Of a stretch of DNA of 43,078 bases, positions 1-7,990 are shown piece after piece. The stretch is from an uncultured Fretibacterium sp. GTDB taxonomy: Bacteria > Synergistota > Synergistia > Synergistales > Aminobacteriaceae. Within the stretch, counting starts at the first letter, position 1. Each line of letters starts with the position of its first letter. Location: the NCBI GenBank assembly GCA_937915835.1, contig CALGHA010000056.1, positions 1-43,078 on the forward strand, in the 5' to 3' direction. The notes beneath the pieces are model-generated. The model was given only the letters and a program-made list of their open reading frames with translations. It did not search any database and was not told where the DNA came from. Made by a program: the position numbers and the translations under genes.

Positions 1-28
1 CTTTCCCTACACGACGCTCTTCCGATCT
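1..28. other. Illumina sequencing adapter (artefact)
   Basis: The first 28 bases match the end of the standard Illumina TruSeq read-1 adapter, finishing with GCTCTTCCGATCT. This is library sequence left on the contig end. Biological sequence starts at about position 29, and nothing can be inferred about what lies to the left. Confidence 0.97.
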
Positions 29-51
29 ACACCGGCTTCAACAATTCAGGC

Positions 52-80
52 ATTTTACAGTGGAAAATTTATTCTGTCAA
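52..80 (-). promoter_or_regulatory. Sigma-70-type promoter reading off the left contig end
   Basis: On the minus strand there is TTGACA (75-80), a 17-base spacer and TAAAAT (52-57). It is nearly identical over about 35 bases to the promoter at 301-329. Transcription would run toward position 1, so the gene it serves is outside the contig; a copy also sits just beyond the stop of the small gene at 96-245. Confidence 0.6.
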
Positions 81-95
81 GTTTATACCTCAAAT

Positions 96-245
96 TTACC
101 TGACAGCTTCCTGTTGCGCTGGAGGATTATCAGGCTGGCGAGTATCACTCGTTAATGTAGCCCCAGCAAGAAGCAATAATATAATCCACCATGGGAAGAA
201 AACTTTAGCTCTAAGATATTTCCTGATAGTTTCAAGTATTTTCAT
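96..245 (-). CDS. Small single-pass membrane protein, 49 aa
   Basis: An ATG at 245 opens a 49-codon frame ending in TAA at 96-98. The start is preceded by an AAGAGGG ribosome-binding site about 10 bases upstream and, further up, by a TTGACA-N17-TAAAGT promoter (301-329). The product has a basic, amphipathic N-terminus (residues 1-15), one hydrophobic segment beginning FFPWWII and running to about residue 31, and a short polar tail rich in Pro, Gln and Asp. No family is recognised. It lies 88 bases downstream of the TROVE-like vWA gene on the same strand but has its own promoter. Reality is supported by promoter, RBS and membrane segment together; function is unknown. Confidence 0.5.
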   Translation of the reverse strand: MKILETIRKYLRAKVFFPWWIILLLLAGATLTSDTRQPDNPPAQQEAVR

Positions 246-300
246 GATAATTTTTCCCTCTTTCTAGTTTTAAAGTTTGAAAATTTAGATGAGCGAGAAA

Positions 301-329
301 ACTTTACAAGTGAAAATTTATTTTGTCAA
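301..329 (-). promoter_or_regulatory. Sigma-70-type promoter for the 49-aa membrane protein
   Basis: On the minus strand: TTGACA (324-329), a 17-base spacer, TAAAGT (301-306). Transcription would start near 294 and give a leader of about 50 bases before the ATG at 245. The element overlaps the region just after the stop of the upstream vWA gene (334-336) and is a near copy of the promoter at 52-80. Confidence 0.6.
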
Positions 330-333
330 GTTT

Positions 334-1839
334 TTACGCCATAATATGCACGTAACGTTCACTGTTCAAAATTTCCATCATGATTTTTTCGGGCGTGAAG
401 TCCTCAATTCGGGCTGACGCTACAAGCTGGAAAATTCTTGCTGTAAGTCCACTGACAAGACAAACTCCCGCTTCATTCTTAGTAACTGGCTGTTGACAAT
501 TTCGGCTGTTGACGTTCCAGAAGACAACGCGCGGCAAAATATATCCATGTTTATGAAAAATTTTTCTGGCATAATCGAAATTAGTAATCTCTGAGCCATT
601 AACGCAACGATCAAATTCCATGTCAGAAATTATGTAAATCGTTTCAGGAAGCTCACTCTGAGGAACTTTATGCTTTAACGCTGTCTTGATAATGAGTTCA
701 AAAACTTTCTGTAAATCCGTATTCATTCCCCAGTTGGCTCGCATGCATAATTTCACTTTTTCGGCAATATTTCCACCGCGAATTTCAATGAGATTGGGAG
801 CTTGTGAAAAACTTATGAAGTGATTTGCGAATTTCCCCTTGTTACGTTCAGCAAAATAAATCGCCAGAGACACAGCTACTGCCATCGGTTGGCCGAACAT
901 TGAGCCTGAAGTGTCAGCTACGACAATTGCATTTTCCCCGTTCGTGTAATCTTCCTGAGAGTTCCAGGTTATATTTAACGCGTTGATTTCTTCGGGAGAA
1001 AGATTAGTTCCATTGCAAAACGGCATAATAATTTCATATGGCATCAAAGTTTTCGTCTTAAGCTCAGTTTTACCGGATTGAACGTCCTGAAGAAATTTAT
1101 TGTAACGTTCAGCGTCATTCCTCAAGAAAGCCTTGATGTGTTTACGCATTGCTTGAGAAGGCTGCTTCGAATAATCGAACATGTTATATTTTTCTTCTCG
1201 CATAAAATTTTCAAGAAGGTTTAATTTCTTGCGAAGTTCCGAGAGCATTTGCCTGTAAGTTTTCCAGTTCATGCCGAGATTTTTCGCGATTATCCTTGCG
1301 AGTTCCCGAACGTCAGAGTTTGAAGCGTTAATCGACGGAAGCCATTTTGCCAACAACGAAGGATTTTCGGCGTTAATGTCCTGCTCAAGCTGAGACTTTA
1401 TGAGTGAAATTGCTTCTGGCTCACAAGAAGTTTTCAGGAGGCATAACAAATCATCATAGCGTCCGTATTCTGGAATAAGCGCAATATTTTTCCTGATTGA
1501 GTCCGGCGAATATTTCTCAAGCCAGCCCAAAATTTCCCGGAAAACTTTACGCTCACCAAGTCCGCCCCTGACATCACGGGCATAAAAAGCAATTCTCACG
1601 GCAATATCTTTATTCTCACGGAATGCCTCAGAAAATCTTGCTCTGATTTCTTCCGGCTCTGAATGTCTTAAAGCTCCGATTGTCCCGAAAAGATTTACAC
1701 ATTCTGAACCTGAACTTGCGTATGTGATTGCTCCGTTCTCTGTTAACGTAAACGGTGATTTGTAAACTGCGCTGGAATTTTCGGGGTCTTCGCTGTGAAC
1801 TGAATGTGATAATTCTGATTTCATATCATCAAGAAACAT
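334..1839 (-). CDS. TROVE-like / DUF2828-type von Willebrand A protein
   Basis: Predicted 501-residue protein with a helical N-terminal two-thirds and a C-terminal vWA domain. The metal-binding MIDAS residues are visible: DTSGSM, then MNTDL, then SDMEFD. The N-terminal blocks FYARDVRGGLGERK and IPEYGRYDDLL are the pattern I associate with DUF2828. The same layout (helical repeats followed by vWA) is that of Ro60/TROVE proteins, which bind Y RNAs and misfolded RNA; the link to TROVE is by architecture, not demonstrated homology. I place the start at 1839 because GGAGGT lies 4 bases upstream; a 13-codon extension to 1878 has no such site. The gene has its own promoter (2117-2144) and a leader of about 270 bases containing a tRNA-like fold and small hairpins. 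Function unknown; an RNA-binding role is inference. Confidence 0.75.
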   Translation of the reverse strand: MFLDDMKSELSHSVHSEDPENSSAVYKSPFTLTENGAITYASSGSECVNLFGTIGALRHSEPEEIRARFSEAFRENKDIAVRIAFYARDVRGGLGERKVFREILGWLEKYSPDSIRKNIALIPEYGRYDDLLCLLKTSCEPEAISLIKSQLEQDINAENPSLLAKWLPSINASNSDVRELARIIAKNLGMNWKTYRQMLSELRKKLNLLENFMREEKYNMFDYSKQPSQAMRKHIKAFLRNDAERYNKFLQDVQSGKTELKTKTLMPYEIIMPFCNGTNLSPEEINALNITWNSQEDYTNGENAIVVADTSGSMFGQPMAVAVSLAIYFAERNKGKFANHFISFSQAPNLIEIRGGNIAEKVKLCMRANWGMNTDLQKVFELIIKTALKHKVPQSELPETIYIISDMEFDRCVNGSEITNFDYARKIFHKHGYILPRVVFWNVNSRNCQQPVTKNEAGVCLVSGLTARIFQLVASARIEDFTPEKIMMEILNSERYVHIMA

Positions 1840-1885
1840 ATTGACCTCCATAGAAAGAGAAACAAGGCGCATTTGCAACGATTTT

Positions 1886-1955
1886 AGTCCCGTGCGAACT
1901 TGGGCGGTTTATAGTCTCGTCGGACTTGCGCTTTAAAGTCCCGCCTGACTTTTGC
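1886..1955 (-). repeat. Three imperfect tandem mini-hairpins in the vWA leader
   Basis: Three related units repeat every 24-27 bases. On the plus strand their AGTC motifs start at 1886, 1913 and 1937. On the minus (transcribed) strand each unit has the form AGTC/AGTT, a 6-7 base GC-rich segment, then GACT, followed by an A-rich stretch, so each could form a short stem-loop. A separate perfect inverted repeat, AACACT-GTT-AGTGTT, lies at 1966-1980. All are in the 5' leader of the vWA gene. Confidence 0.5.
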
Positions 1956-2022
1956 ATCGATAGTGAACACTGTTAGTGTTGAAAAAGGTTTGCTGTCTGC
2001 GCCTTTAGAAAAATTTGTCAAA

Positions 2023-2101
2023 GCACAACGCACGAATCGAACGCGCTTAGTTTTAACTTGAAAGTGTCAAAATTTTATCCATAGGGTTTTGCTGTATGTG
2101 C
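2023..2101 (-). ncRNA. Candidate tRNA-like structure in the vWA leader
   Basis: Read on the minus strand, 2030-2046 is a T-arm-like hairpin: a 5-bp stem GCGCG/CGTGC (one G-U pair) around the 7-base loop TTCGATT. It is followed by GTTGTGC (2023-2029), which can pair 5 of 7 positions with GCACATA at 2095-2101, about where a tRNA acceptor would be. Between them is a 7-bp stem TTTTGAC/GTTAAAA with an 8-base loop. There is no D-arm and no encoded CCA, so this is not an ordinary tRNA. tRNA mimicry plus a TROVE-like gene downstream recalls YrlA Y RNAs; that comparison is inference. Confidence 0.35.
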
Positions 2102-2116
2102 TTTTAGTGAAGAAGG

Positions 2117-2144
2117 ATTATATCACGAAGAATTAATTTTGCAA
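2117..2144 (-). promoter_or_regulatory. Promoter for the vWA gene and its leader
   Basis: On the minus strand: TTGCAA (2139-2144), 16-base spacer, perfect TATAAT (2117-2122). The expected start is near 2110, giving a leader of about 270 bases to the ATG at 1839. The -35 box abuts the poly-T end of the GH3 terminator. The 2117-1840 interval otherwise has no gene on either strand that I can support. Confidence 0.55.
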
Positions 2145-2178
2145 GAAAAAAGGGGGCCTGAAAAATTCAAGCTCCCTG
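2144..2178 (-). terminator. Rho-independent terminator of the GH3 gene
   Basis: On the minus strand GGGAGCTTGAA pairs with TTCAGGCCCCC around a 3-base loop (one mismatch, one G-U), followed by a run of six T. It lies just downstream of the GH3 stop at 2201. Confidence 0.75.
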
Positions 2179-2200
2179 AAATTGATAACGGTAATATTAA

Positions 2201-5131
2201 TTAACGTTTTTTAGCGAAAAGTCCAGCAACTGCAAGTAAGCCCATCACGCTTAAGCCGATATTACATCCTCCGTTTGAACTGCCAACATGAGGAATATCC
2301 GATGACTTTTCTGAAGCAATAACGGGTATATAACTTCCTGCTGTCTCACTATAAACCCCGACATTGACATCTCCGTTTTGAGGAACTGTATTAATTTGAT
2401 TGCCTTCTGAATTGAATAATATGTAATCGCCCGTTGAAGCCGTCGAAGCCCGTACAGGTGATGAACTTGTAGATTGAGCTGTTGTAGCTGCAAGAAAATA
2501 AATGAAAATTTTATCGTCTGCTTTAAGGCCGCTGCTTAAAAGATCTGCACGAGAAATAGCAAACTTAAAAATTCCAGTCGTATCTGGGAAATTAATAGTA
2601 TTAAGTGCTAATTTTATTTCCTGACCGCTTGGGATGCTAGATTTCTGCGTATTCGTAAGAGATGACACATTATTTGCTGAGCCTATCATGTCTTCGGTAA
2701 TCTGTTTTACGTCTTCATCAACTCCGAAAATTTCTTTGAAAGCCTCTTGTAAAATATTATCAGAAACGGTTGCTTCCTTTATAGATATAGAGCTATTATT
2801 GTTGTTTGATTCTTCTGTAAAAGAAAGTCCGAAATTTGACTCGTAATAATTCCCGTCGCTGTCCTTATAAGCATAGCCCTTGCCGTTCGCGTCTAACAAA
2901 TTGGCCGGTAAGTATTTATCCTTGTCGTAACCCGGTACGTCGTTCGGTGAAACGCAAATTGCATGTCCGTTAACGTTTGTAACTTTGATAACATCGTCAT
3001 TCTTCGGAAGAGTTAAAGGCAAAACGCCGGTCGGGTTATATACGCCGGTCATAACGTCGATAACAGCGTCAGCATTCGTGTCAAAGCCGACTGTCAAAGC
3101 GTCCGCATAAGGCTCAACATTTCCCATAAGCCACGGGGATTTTACGTTGACGTTAACGATTACTTTTCCGTCTTTTGCGTGTAATGTGTCAGCAATATCC
3201 TTGATTAAATCTGCGCTCGCTAAGGTTCTCTCTTCGTGAGTTGTCTCCAAAGGAACACCCGTTGTGCTGTCAACGTCGTTAACAATTTTTCCGTCGCAGA
3301 TGTCTAACTCTAAATATCCCGGTGTAGCGTTGAAATAAGCTCCTGAGCTGGGATTAAGGAAGAGCACCGCGATGTCAGCATTGGTATAATCGTCAGTTAC
3401 TGTAAATCCTCGCGTTGTGAATGATGATTTAATCTCAGTTGTAGCGTCGTCGGTCTCGCCTGTCTGGTTGAAGTATTTGACGTAAACTTTCTTGCCTGAG
3501 ACTTTATCGCCGCTCAAAGGAAGAGTGTTATTGCTGTTCTTTAACAGGACGACTGACTTTTGATGAGCCTTATTCACACGTGCGTCTGCTCTTGCTGTGT
3601 TGACGATTGTAGTTGCGGCGGCAGTATCACGATACGGATTTTCGAATAAACCGAGCTGGAATTCTTCTTTGAGTAAACGGGTTGCCGCTTGATTAATACG
3701 TGCTTCGGTCAATACGTGAGCATCATTGCTGTCAACAGCTTTGAAGTCATCCGATAAACTTCTGAGATATGCATTCTTCAATGCCGACGGCTCTAAAAGT
3801 CCCGAGATAATATCCGTTCCAGCGTTGATGGCATAAGCCGCCTGAAGTGCCGGATCACTGCGATACTCTGTCATTCCCCAAGCCATATTGCCGAGAATTC
3901 CCGTGTCAGAATTAATATAGCCTTTATGCCCCATTGTGTTACGGAGCAATTCTGTCATGAAGAACTTGTTGTAAGCAAATCCGACTTCTTCGGTTAAATC
4001 GAGTTCTTTTCCCTCGTAAGTCTGAGGAGCAGTTCTCTCATCGTTTGCAGGTCTGGCGTAATAAGGCATAATTGATGAAGTGTTATTCTCGATAGCGGCT
4101 TTGAATGGAGGAAGATGATATTTTTCGAGTGAGTTTTGAGTTGCGTAAACGTTCCATTGGCCTAACTCATAATGCGGGTCAAATCCATTCTCACGAGCTC
4201 CGCCGCCAGGAAAATGTTTTGTCGTGAGACCGACGCCGTTTGTTTGAAGCTCTGTTCCGCCCTGAAAGCCGCGAATTAAACGACCGATAGCGTCTACTAC
4301 GAAATCAGTACGTTCACCGAGTGTGCCGTAAGCTCTCTGCCATCTGGGATCTGTTACAACGTCAGCCATGTACATATAGCCTTTCTTGATGCCCGTAGCT
4401 TCCCATTCAGTGCGTGCGATTTCCGCGAAGTCCGTAATTAATTGCGCGTTGCCACCAGCTTTAATATCTCCCATAGCGGCGGCGGCAAGTCCCAAAGTTC
4501 CGGGCCATGTTGAGAATACACCTGAAGCGTCATTCATTCCGAAGGCCATATCGCCGTTTTCGTTACGACTGTTTGAGGCTATTACGACAGGAATACCGTA
4601 AGGTGTGTCCTCAGCGACTTGCTGCATTGCGTTGTTCCATGTTGCAATTTGTTCGGGCGTTAAGTTCTGTCGGAAAATGAAACGTCGAAGTCCCATCTCT
4701 TCAATCGCGATTGTCGTGCCGTAAACGTAACTTGTCCCGAAATTAGACGCTTTCTCGCCGGTAAATTCGTCCAAGATTCCGCCCATCGAAGTATTTTCGG
4801 TTTGCCCGTAGCCTGAACCTCTGTCGCCGATGAGCATTAAGCCGATTTTCTGGTCAATCGTCATTCGTGAAACTAAATCTGCAACGCGTTCATCAACCGT
4901 GAGTTCCCAGTTCTCAAAATCATCAAGTTCACCGTTGCCGTTTGAGTCTCGGTAATATTTTCCGTTCACGTTCAACACGGATTTTACGGTCGTGCCAATT
5001 GTCGGGCCATTGGGGTTGGCGGTGAAAGTCGGAGTGATGTAGCTTCGTTCGCCGGCTTGAGCAGTACCTGCAACACCACTTAGGAATATTGCGCTGATTA
5101 ATAAAATGATAAGTGTATAATGGTGCTTCAT
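2201..5131 (-). CDS. Secreted GH3-family glycoside hydrolase with C-terminal sorting signal
   Basis: 976 residues with a signal peptide (about 1-26, ending AQA). A Ca-binding-like loop DSNGNGELDDFE (about 60-71) precedes a GH3 barrel containing KHFPGG (about 305) and the candidate catalytic aspartate in INSDTG (about 408), then the alpha/beta sandwich domain (about 545-740). Residues 800-930 form an extra domain I do not recognise. The last 26 residues are GGCN, a hydrophobic helix and KKR, which matches my recollection of the Synergist-CTERM sorting domain and implies surface anchoring. GH3 enzymes include beta-glucosidases, xylosidases and N-acetylglucosaminidases; the substrate cannot be told here. 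A GGGAGGG ribosome-binding site precedes the ATG, and a terminator follows. It is a single-gene unit, convergent with nothing. Confidence 0.88.
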   Translation of the reverse strand: MKHHYTLIILLISAIFLSGVAGTAQAGERSYITPTFTANPNGPTIGTTVKSVLNVNGKYYRDSNGNGELDDFENWELTVDERVADLVSRMTIDQKIGLMLIGDRGSGYGQTENTSMGGILDEFTGEKASNFGTSYVYGTTIAIEEMGLRRFIFRQNLTPEQIATWNNAMQQVAEDTPYGIPVVIASNSRNENGDMAFGMNDASGVFSTWPGTLGLAAAAMGDIKAGGNAQLITDFAEIARTEWEATGIKKGYMYMADVVTDPRWQRAYGTLGERTDFVVDAIGRLIRGFQGGTELQTNGVGLTTKHFPGGGARENGFDPHYELGQWNVYATQNSLEKYHLPPFKAAIENNTSSIMPYYARPANDERTAPQTYEGKELDLTEEVGFAYNKFFMTELLRNTMGHKGYINSDTGILGNMAWGMTEYRSDPALQAAYAINAGTDIISGLLEPSALKNAYLRSLSDDFKAVDSNDAHVLTEARINQAATRLLKEEFQLGLFENPYRDTAAATTIVNTARADARVNKAHQKSVVLLKNSNNTLPLSGDKVSGKKVYVKYFNQTGETDDATTEIKSSFTTRGFTVTDDYTNADIAVLFLNPSSGAYFNATPGYLELDICDGKIVNDVDSTTGVPLETTHEERTLASADLIKDIADTLHAKDGKVIVNVNVKSPWLMGNVEPYADALTVGFDTNADAVIDVMTGVYNPTGVLPLTLPKNDDVIKVTNVNGHAICVSPNDVPGYDKDKYLPANLLDANGKGYAYKDSDGNYYESNFGLSFTEESNNNNSSISIKEATVSDNILQEAFKEIFGVDEDVKQITEDMIGSANNVSSLTNTQKSSIPSGQEIKLALNTINFPDTTGIFKFAISRADLLSSGLKADDKIFIYFLAATTAQSTSSSPVRASTASTGDYILFNSEGNQINTVPQNGDVNVGVYSETAGSYIPVIASEKSSDIPHVGSSNGGCNIGLSVMGLLAVAGLFAKKR

Positions 5132-5199
5132 ATATGAACCCTCCCATTATTATTATGAGTTATGATAAATTTTAGCAAACAATAGATTTCATGCAAGCA

Positions 5200-5844
5200 T
5201 TAAGAAATATCAAATTTTTGCAATTCCTGTTTAACTTTCTGGATGTCTGAACACGTCAAAATTGGAATGAGAGCTTGAATTTCATTGACAGGCTTATTCC
5301 ACCATTGAAATTTTTCGAGCAAGTCAATCAACTCATCATCAAAACGTTTACGAATTGGCCGGGCCGGATTTCCTGCGTTTATCGTGTAAGGCTCAACGTC
5401 GCGCGTTACTGTGCTGTTCAGTCCGATAATTGCTCCGTCGCCTATATGAACTCCAGGCAAAATCGTAACGTTCTGGCCAATCCACACGTCATTGCCGATA
5501 ATCGTATCACCTTTGAGCGGCAAATCTTCACGTGAAGGAGGCGTTTCATTCCAGCCGTCGAAGATGTAAAACGGAAAAGTTGAAGCACAGTTCATTTGAT
5601 GATTAGCACCGTTCATGATAAAGTTTACTCCCTCGCCGATCTGGCAGAACTTACCGATGATTAATTTATCGCCTATGAACTCGTAATGATGAGTAACATG
5701 TTCTTGAAAATTCCGGCCGCTGAAATATGAGAACTCGCCGACTATAATATTCGGGTTTGTAATTGTCGGCTTAATGTGCGTTAAGGCGTTGAAGTTGGGA
5801 ATTGGGAAAATTTTATTCGGATCTGGTGTATTATTATTCATCAT
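5200..5844 (-). CDS. Vat/CatB-type xenobiotic acetyltransferase (hexapeptide repeat)
   Basis: 214 residues of left-handed beta-helix acetyltransferase. The sequence closely follows streptogramin A acetyltransferases as I remember them: KLIIGKFCQIGEGV, then MNGANHQMN with the likely catalytic His, then GDTIIGNDVWIG, PGVHIGDGAIIGLNS and AGNPAR. Members use acetyl-CoA to O-acetylate hydroxyl groups on group A streptogramins or chloramphenicol, but many homologues have unknown substrates, so a resistance role is inference. GAGGAG sits 6 bases before the ATG at 5844. It stands alone between the GH3 gene and divergent hslV, with no mobile element visible. Confidence 0.85.
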   Translation of the reverse strand: MMNNNTPDPNKIFPIPNFNALTHIKPTITNPNIIVGEFSYFSGRNFQEHVTHHYEFIGDKLIIGKFCQIGEGVNFIMNGANHQMNCASTFPFYIFDGWNETPPSREDLPLKGDTIIGNDVWIGQNVTILPGVHIGDGAIIGLNSTVTRDVEPYTINAGNPARPIRKRFDDELIDLLEKFQWWNKPVNEIQALIPILTCSDIQKVKQELQKFDIS

Positions 5845-6030
5845 GAATTACTCCTCAAGTTTAATAATGGATTACTCAGAAATTTTTAATTTATTCGCTT
5901 TATTCCAAAAATAAAAACAAATGAGATAATAAGCACTCAATAAAATAATCTTAAGCGTAAATTTTTACATGAAACTTGATAATAAACAAATTTACTAATC
6001 TAAATCTATACATGAAGGGAATGGGTAAAA
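5845..6030. other. AT-rich divergent intergenic region
   Basis: 186 bases between the acetyltransferase (minus) and hslV (plus), very AT-rich. A possible plus-strand promoter, TTGATA followed at 17 bases by TCTAAA, lies near 5978-6006, but the -10 is poor. No CIRCE element or heptad repeat of CtsR type is visible. Confidence 0.4.
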
Positions 6031-6564
6031 CTGTTTAACGGAACAACAATAATTTGTGTAAGACGAGGTTCACGCGTGGCAATGGCTGGAGACGGTCAAG
6101 TTACATTAGGCTCTCAGGTCATAAAGTCCGGAGCTCGTAAGGTCAGGACACTTTTAGACGGGAAAATTCTCACGGGCTTTGCTGGCTCAACGGCTGACGC
6201 TATGACTTTGCTGGAGAAATTCGAGACCTGCTTAGAACAAGAAAAAGGCGACTTAATGCGCGGAGCTGTAAAACTCGTAAAAGAATGGCGGCTTGATAAG
6301 GCATTACGACGGCTTGAAGCTATGATGTTGGCGGCTAACACCGAGACAACTTTACTCTTAAGCGGGGCCGGTGATGTTCTTGAACCTGAAGGCGACGTTG
6401 CTTCGATTGGCTCAGGGTCGGGCTATGCTTTAGCGGCAGGACGTGCTTTGTGTGAAGCTACTGACTGGAAGGCTGAGGACATCGCTAAACGTTCAATCGA
6501 ATTGGCATCAGAAATCTGCATTTACACGAATAAAAATATTACAGTCGAGGTATTAGGCGAATAA
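6031..6564 (+). CDS. hslV: ATP-dependent protease peptidase subunit HslV (ClpQ)
   Basis: Threonine peptidase of the HslUV two-component protease. The frame reads (M)FNG-TTIICVRR then AGDGQVTLG, with the TT of TTII being the position of the catalytic N-terminal Thr after propeptide removal, as in B. subtilis ClpQ. A GTG at 6076 would delete that Thr, so it cannot be the real start. The only reasonable initiator upstream is CTG at 6031, preceded by GAAGGGAATGGG; an in-frame TGA lies at 6013-6015. That gives 177 residues, normal for the family. GSGSGYALAAGRAL and the C-terminal ICIYTN block are typical. The stop overlaps the hslU ATG by one base (TAATG). Confidence 0.93.
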   Translation: MFNGTTIICVRRGSRVAMAGDGQVTLGSQVIKSGARKVRTLLDGKILTGFAGSTADAMTLLEKFETCLEQEKGDLMRGAVKLVKEWRLDKALRRLEAMMLAANTETTLLLSGAGDVLEPEGDVASIGSGSGYALAAGRALCEATDWKAEDIAKRSIELASEICIYTNKNITVEVLGE

Positions 6565-7979
6565 TGACAAATAAACTCAACTCAGAATTAACCCCCTCAA
6601 AAATTATCGAACACTTAAACCGCTATGTTGTCGGCCAAGATAAAGCAAAACGAGCCGTAGCAATAGCACTTCGCAACCGAATACGACGACGAGCATTACC
6701 TCCTGAGATTTCACACGAGATTATGCCGAAAAATATTCTCATGGTCGGTCCGACAGGAGTAGGCAAGACAGAAATTGCACGAAGATTAGCGACGTTGTCA
6801 AATGCTCCGTTCGTGAAAGTTGAAGCGACTAAATTTACGGAAATCGGCTATGTTGGACGTGATGTTGAGACGATTATACGCGACTTGATGGAGTTTTCGG
6901 TCTCAATGGTGCGTAAAAAGATGATTGCCGGAGTTCAAGAGCCAGCAAGAGAACGTGCCGAACAAAGATTACTCGATGCAATGTTCCCTAAGCCTGAACG
7001 TAAATTCTCAATGCCGGACTTCATGAAAGCGTTCACAGGCAAGGACGACGACGATAAAGAGCCTGAACCTGAAACTCCCGAACCCAACGCCGAAGAACAT
7101 AAACGAACTCGCGAGAGACTTTATGAGATGTTGAAAGCCGGCAAACTTGACAATCGCGATGTTGAAATTGAAGTTAATGACAGTGTATCAGCAATCCCGA
7201 TTTTCGGCGCTCCAGGAATGGACATAATGGGCATAAATATTACTGAGATGTTAGGCGGGATGATGCCCAAAAAGGTAAAGAAGCGTCATATGAAAGTCAA
7301 AGAGGCAATGAGAATTTTACAACAAGAAGAAGCCGAGAAGCTCATTGACACTGACGCGATGACGAAAGAAGCTCTTGATATGGCTCAAGAAGAAGGAATT
7401 GTGTTTCTTGATGAGATTGACAAAATCGTAGTGAAAAATGGAAGTTCTCACGGCCCGGACGTAAGCCGCGAAGGAGTTCAAAGGGATTTGCTGCCGATTG
7501 TTGAGGGCTCAGTTGTTCAGACTAGATACGGCCCAGTTAAGACGGATCACATACTTTTCATCGCGGCCGGAGCTTTCAGCGGAGTGAAACCTTCGGACTT
7601 AATCCCGGAATTACAAGGAAGATTTCCCATCAGAGTTGAGCTTGAACCGTTGAGCTGGGAAAATTTACAGCAAATCTTAACCGAACCAGAAAACAGCTTA
7701 ATCCGTCAATACGAGGCCTTAATCTCGACCGAAGGCACGGAGTTAACTTTTACGCCGGAAGCTACAGCGGAAATAGCAAAACTTGCGCACAAAATGAACT
7801 CTGAAATGGAAGATATCGGAGCACGACGACTTCATACTATGATGGAGCAATTACTCGAGGAGATTAGCTTTAACGTTTCGGATATGGACGCTGAGAAAAT
7901 CGAGATTACAGCTGAAATGGTGCGGGAAAAATTGAGCAGCCTAGTTGAAAATCGGGACATTAGGCGTTATCTGTTGTAG
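6564..7979 (+). CDS. hslU: HslU (ClpY) AAA+ unfoldase of the HslUV protease
   Basis: 471 residues. Walker A GPTGVGKTE lies at about residue 61, the variable I-domain at about 110-245 (rich in charged residues) and Walker B VFLDEIDK at about 278. It ends NRDIRRYLL, the short C-terminal tail that docks into HslV. It unfolds substrates with ATP and feeds them to the HslV chamber in the cytoplasm. Start codon overlaps the hslV stop, and codY follows after 11 bases, so the three form an operon in the B. subtilis clpQ-clpY-codY order. Confidence 0.97.
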   Translation: MTNKLNSELTPSKIIEHLNRYVVGQDKAKRAVAIALRNRIRRRALPPEISHEIMPKNILMVGPTGVGKTEIARRLATLSNAPFVKVEATKFTEIGYVGRDVETIIRDLMEFSVSMVRKKMIAGVQEPARERAEQRLLDAMFPKPERKFSMPDFMKAFTGKDDDDKEPEPETPEPNAEEHKRTRERLYEMLKAGKLDNRDVEIEVNDSVSAIPIFGAPGMDIMGINITEMLGGMMPKKVKKRHMKVKEAMRILQQEEAEKLIDTDAMTKEALDMAQEEGIVFLDEIDKIVVKNGSSHGPDVSREGVQRDLLPIVEGSVVQTRYGPVKTDHILFIAAGAFSGVKPSDLIPELQGRFPIRVELEPLSWENLQQILTEPENSLIRQYEALISTEGTELTFTPEATAEIAKLAHKMNSEMEDIGARRLHTMMEQLLEEISFNVSDMDAEKIEITAEMVREKLSSLVENRDIRRYLL

Positions 7980-7990
7980 GAGGATTAGAT

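Noticed and set aside
2023..2101. A true tRNA gene
   Set aside because: T-arm and part of an acceptor are present, but there is no D-arm, the middle stem-loop is too long, acceptor pairing is 5 of 7 and no CCA follows. Kept only as tRNA-like.
2152..2156. G-run as another phase-variation tract
   Set aside because: Five G forming one arm of a terminator stem outside any gene. The six-G run at 33686-33691 is likewise a terminator arm.
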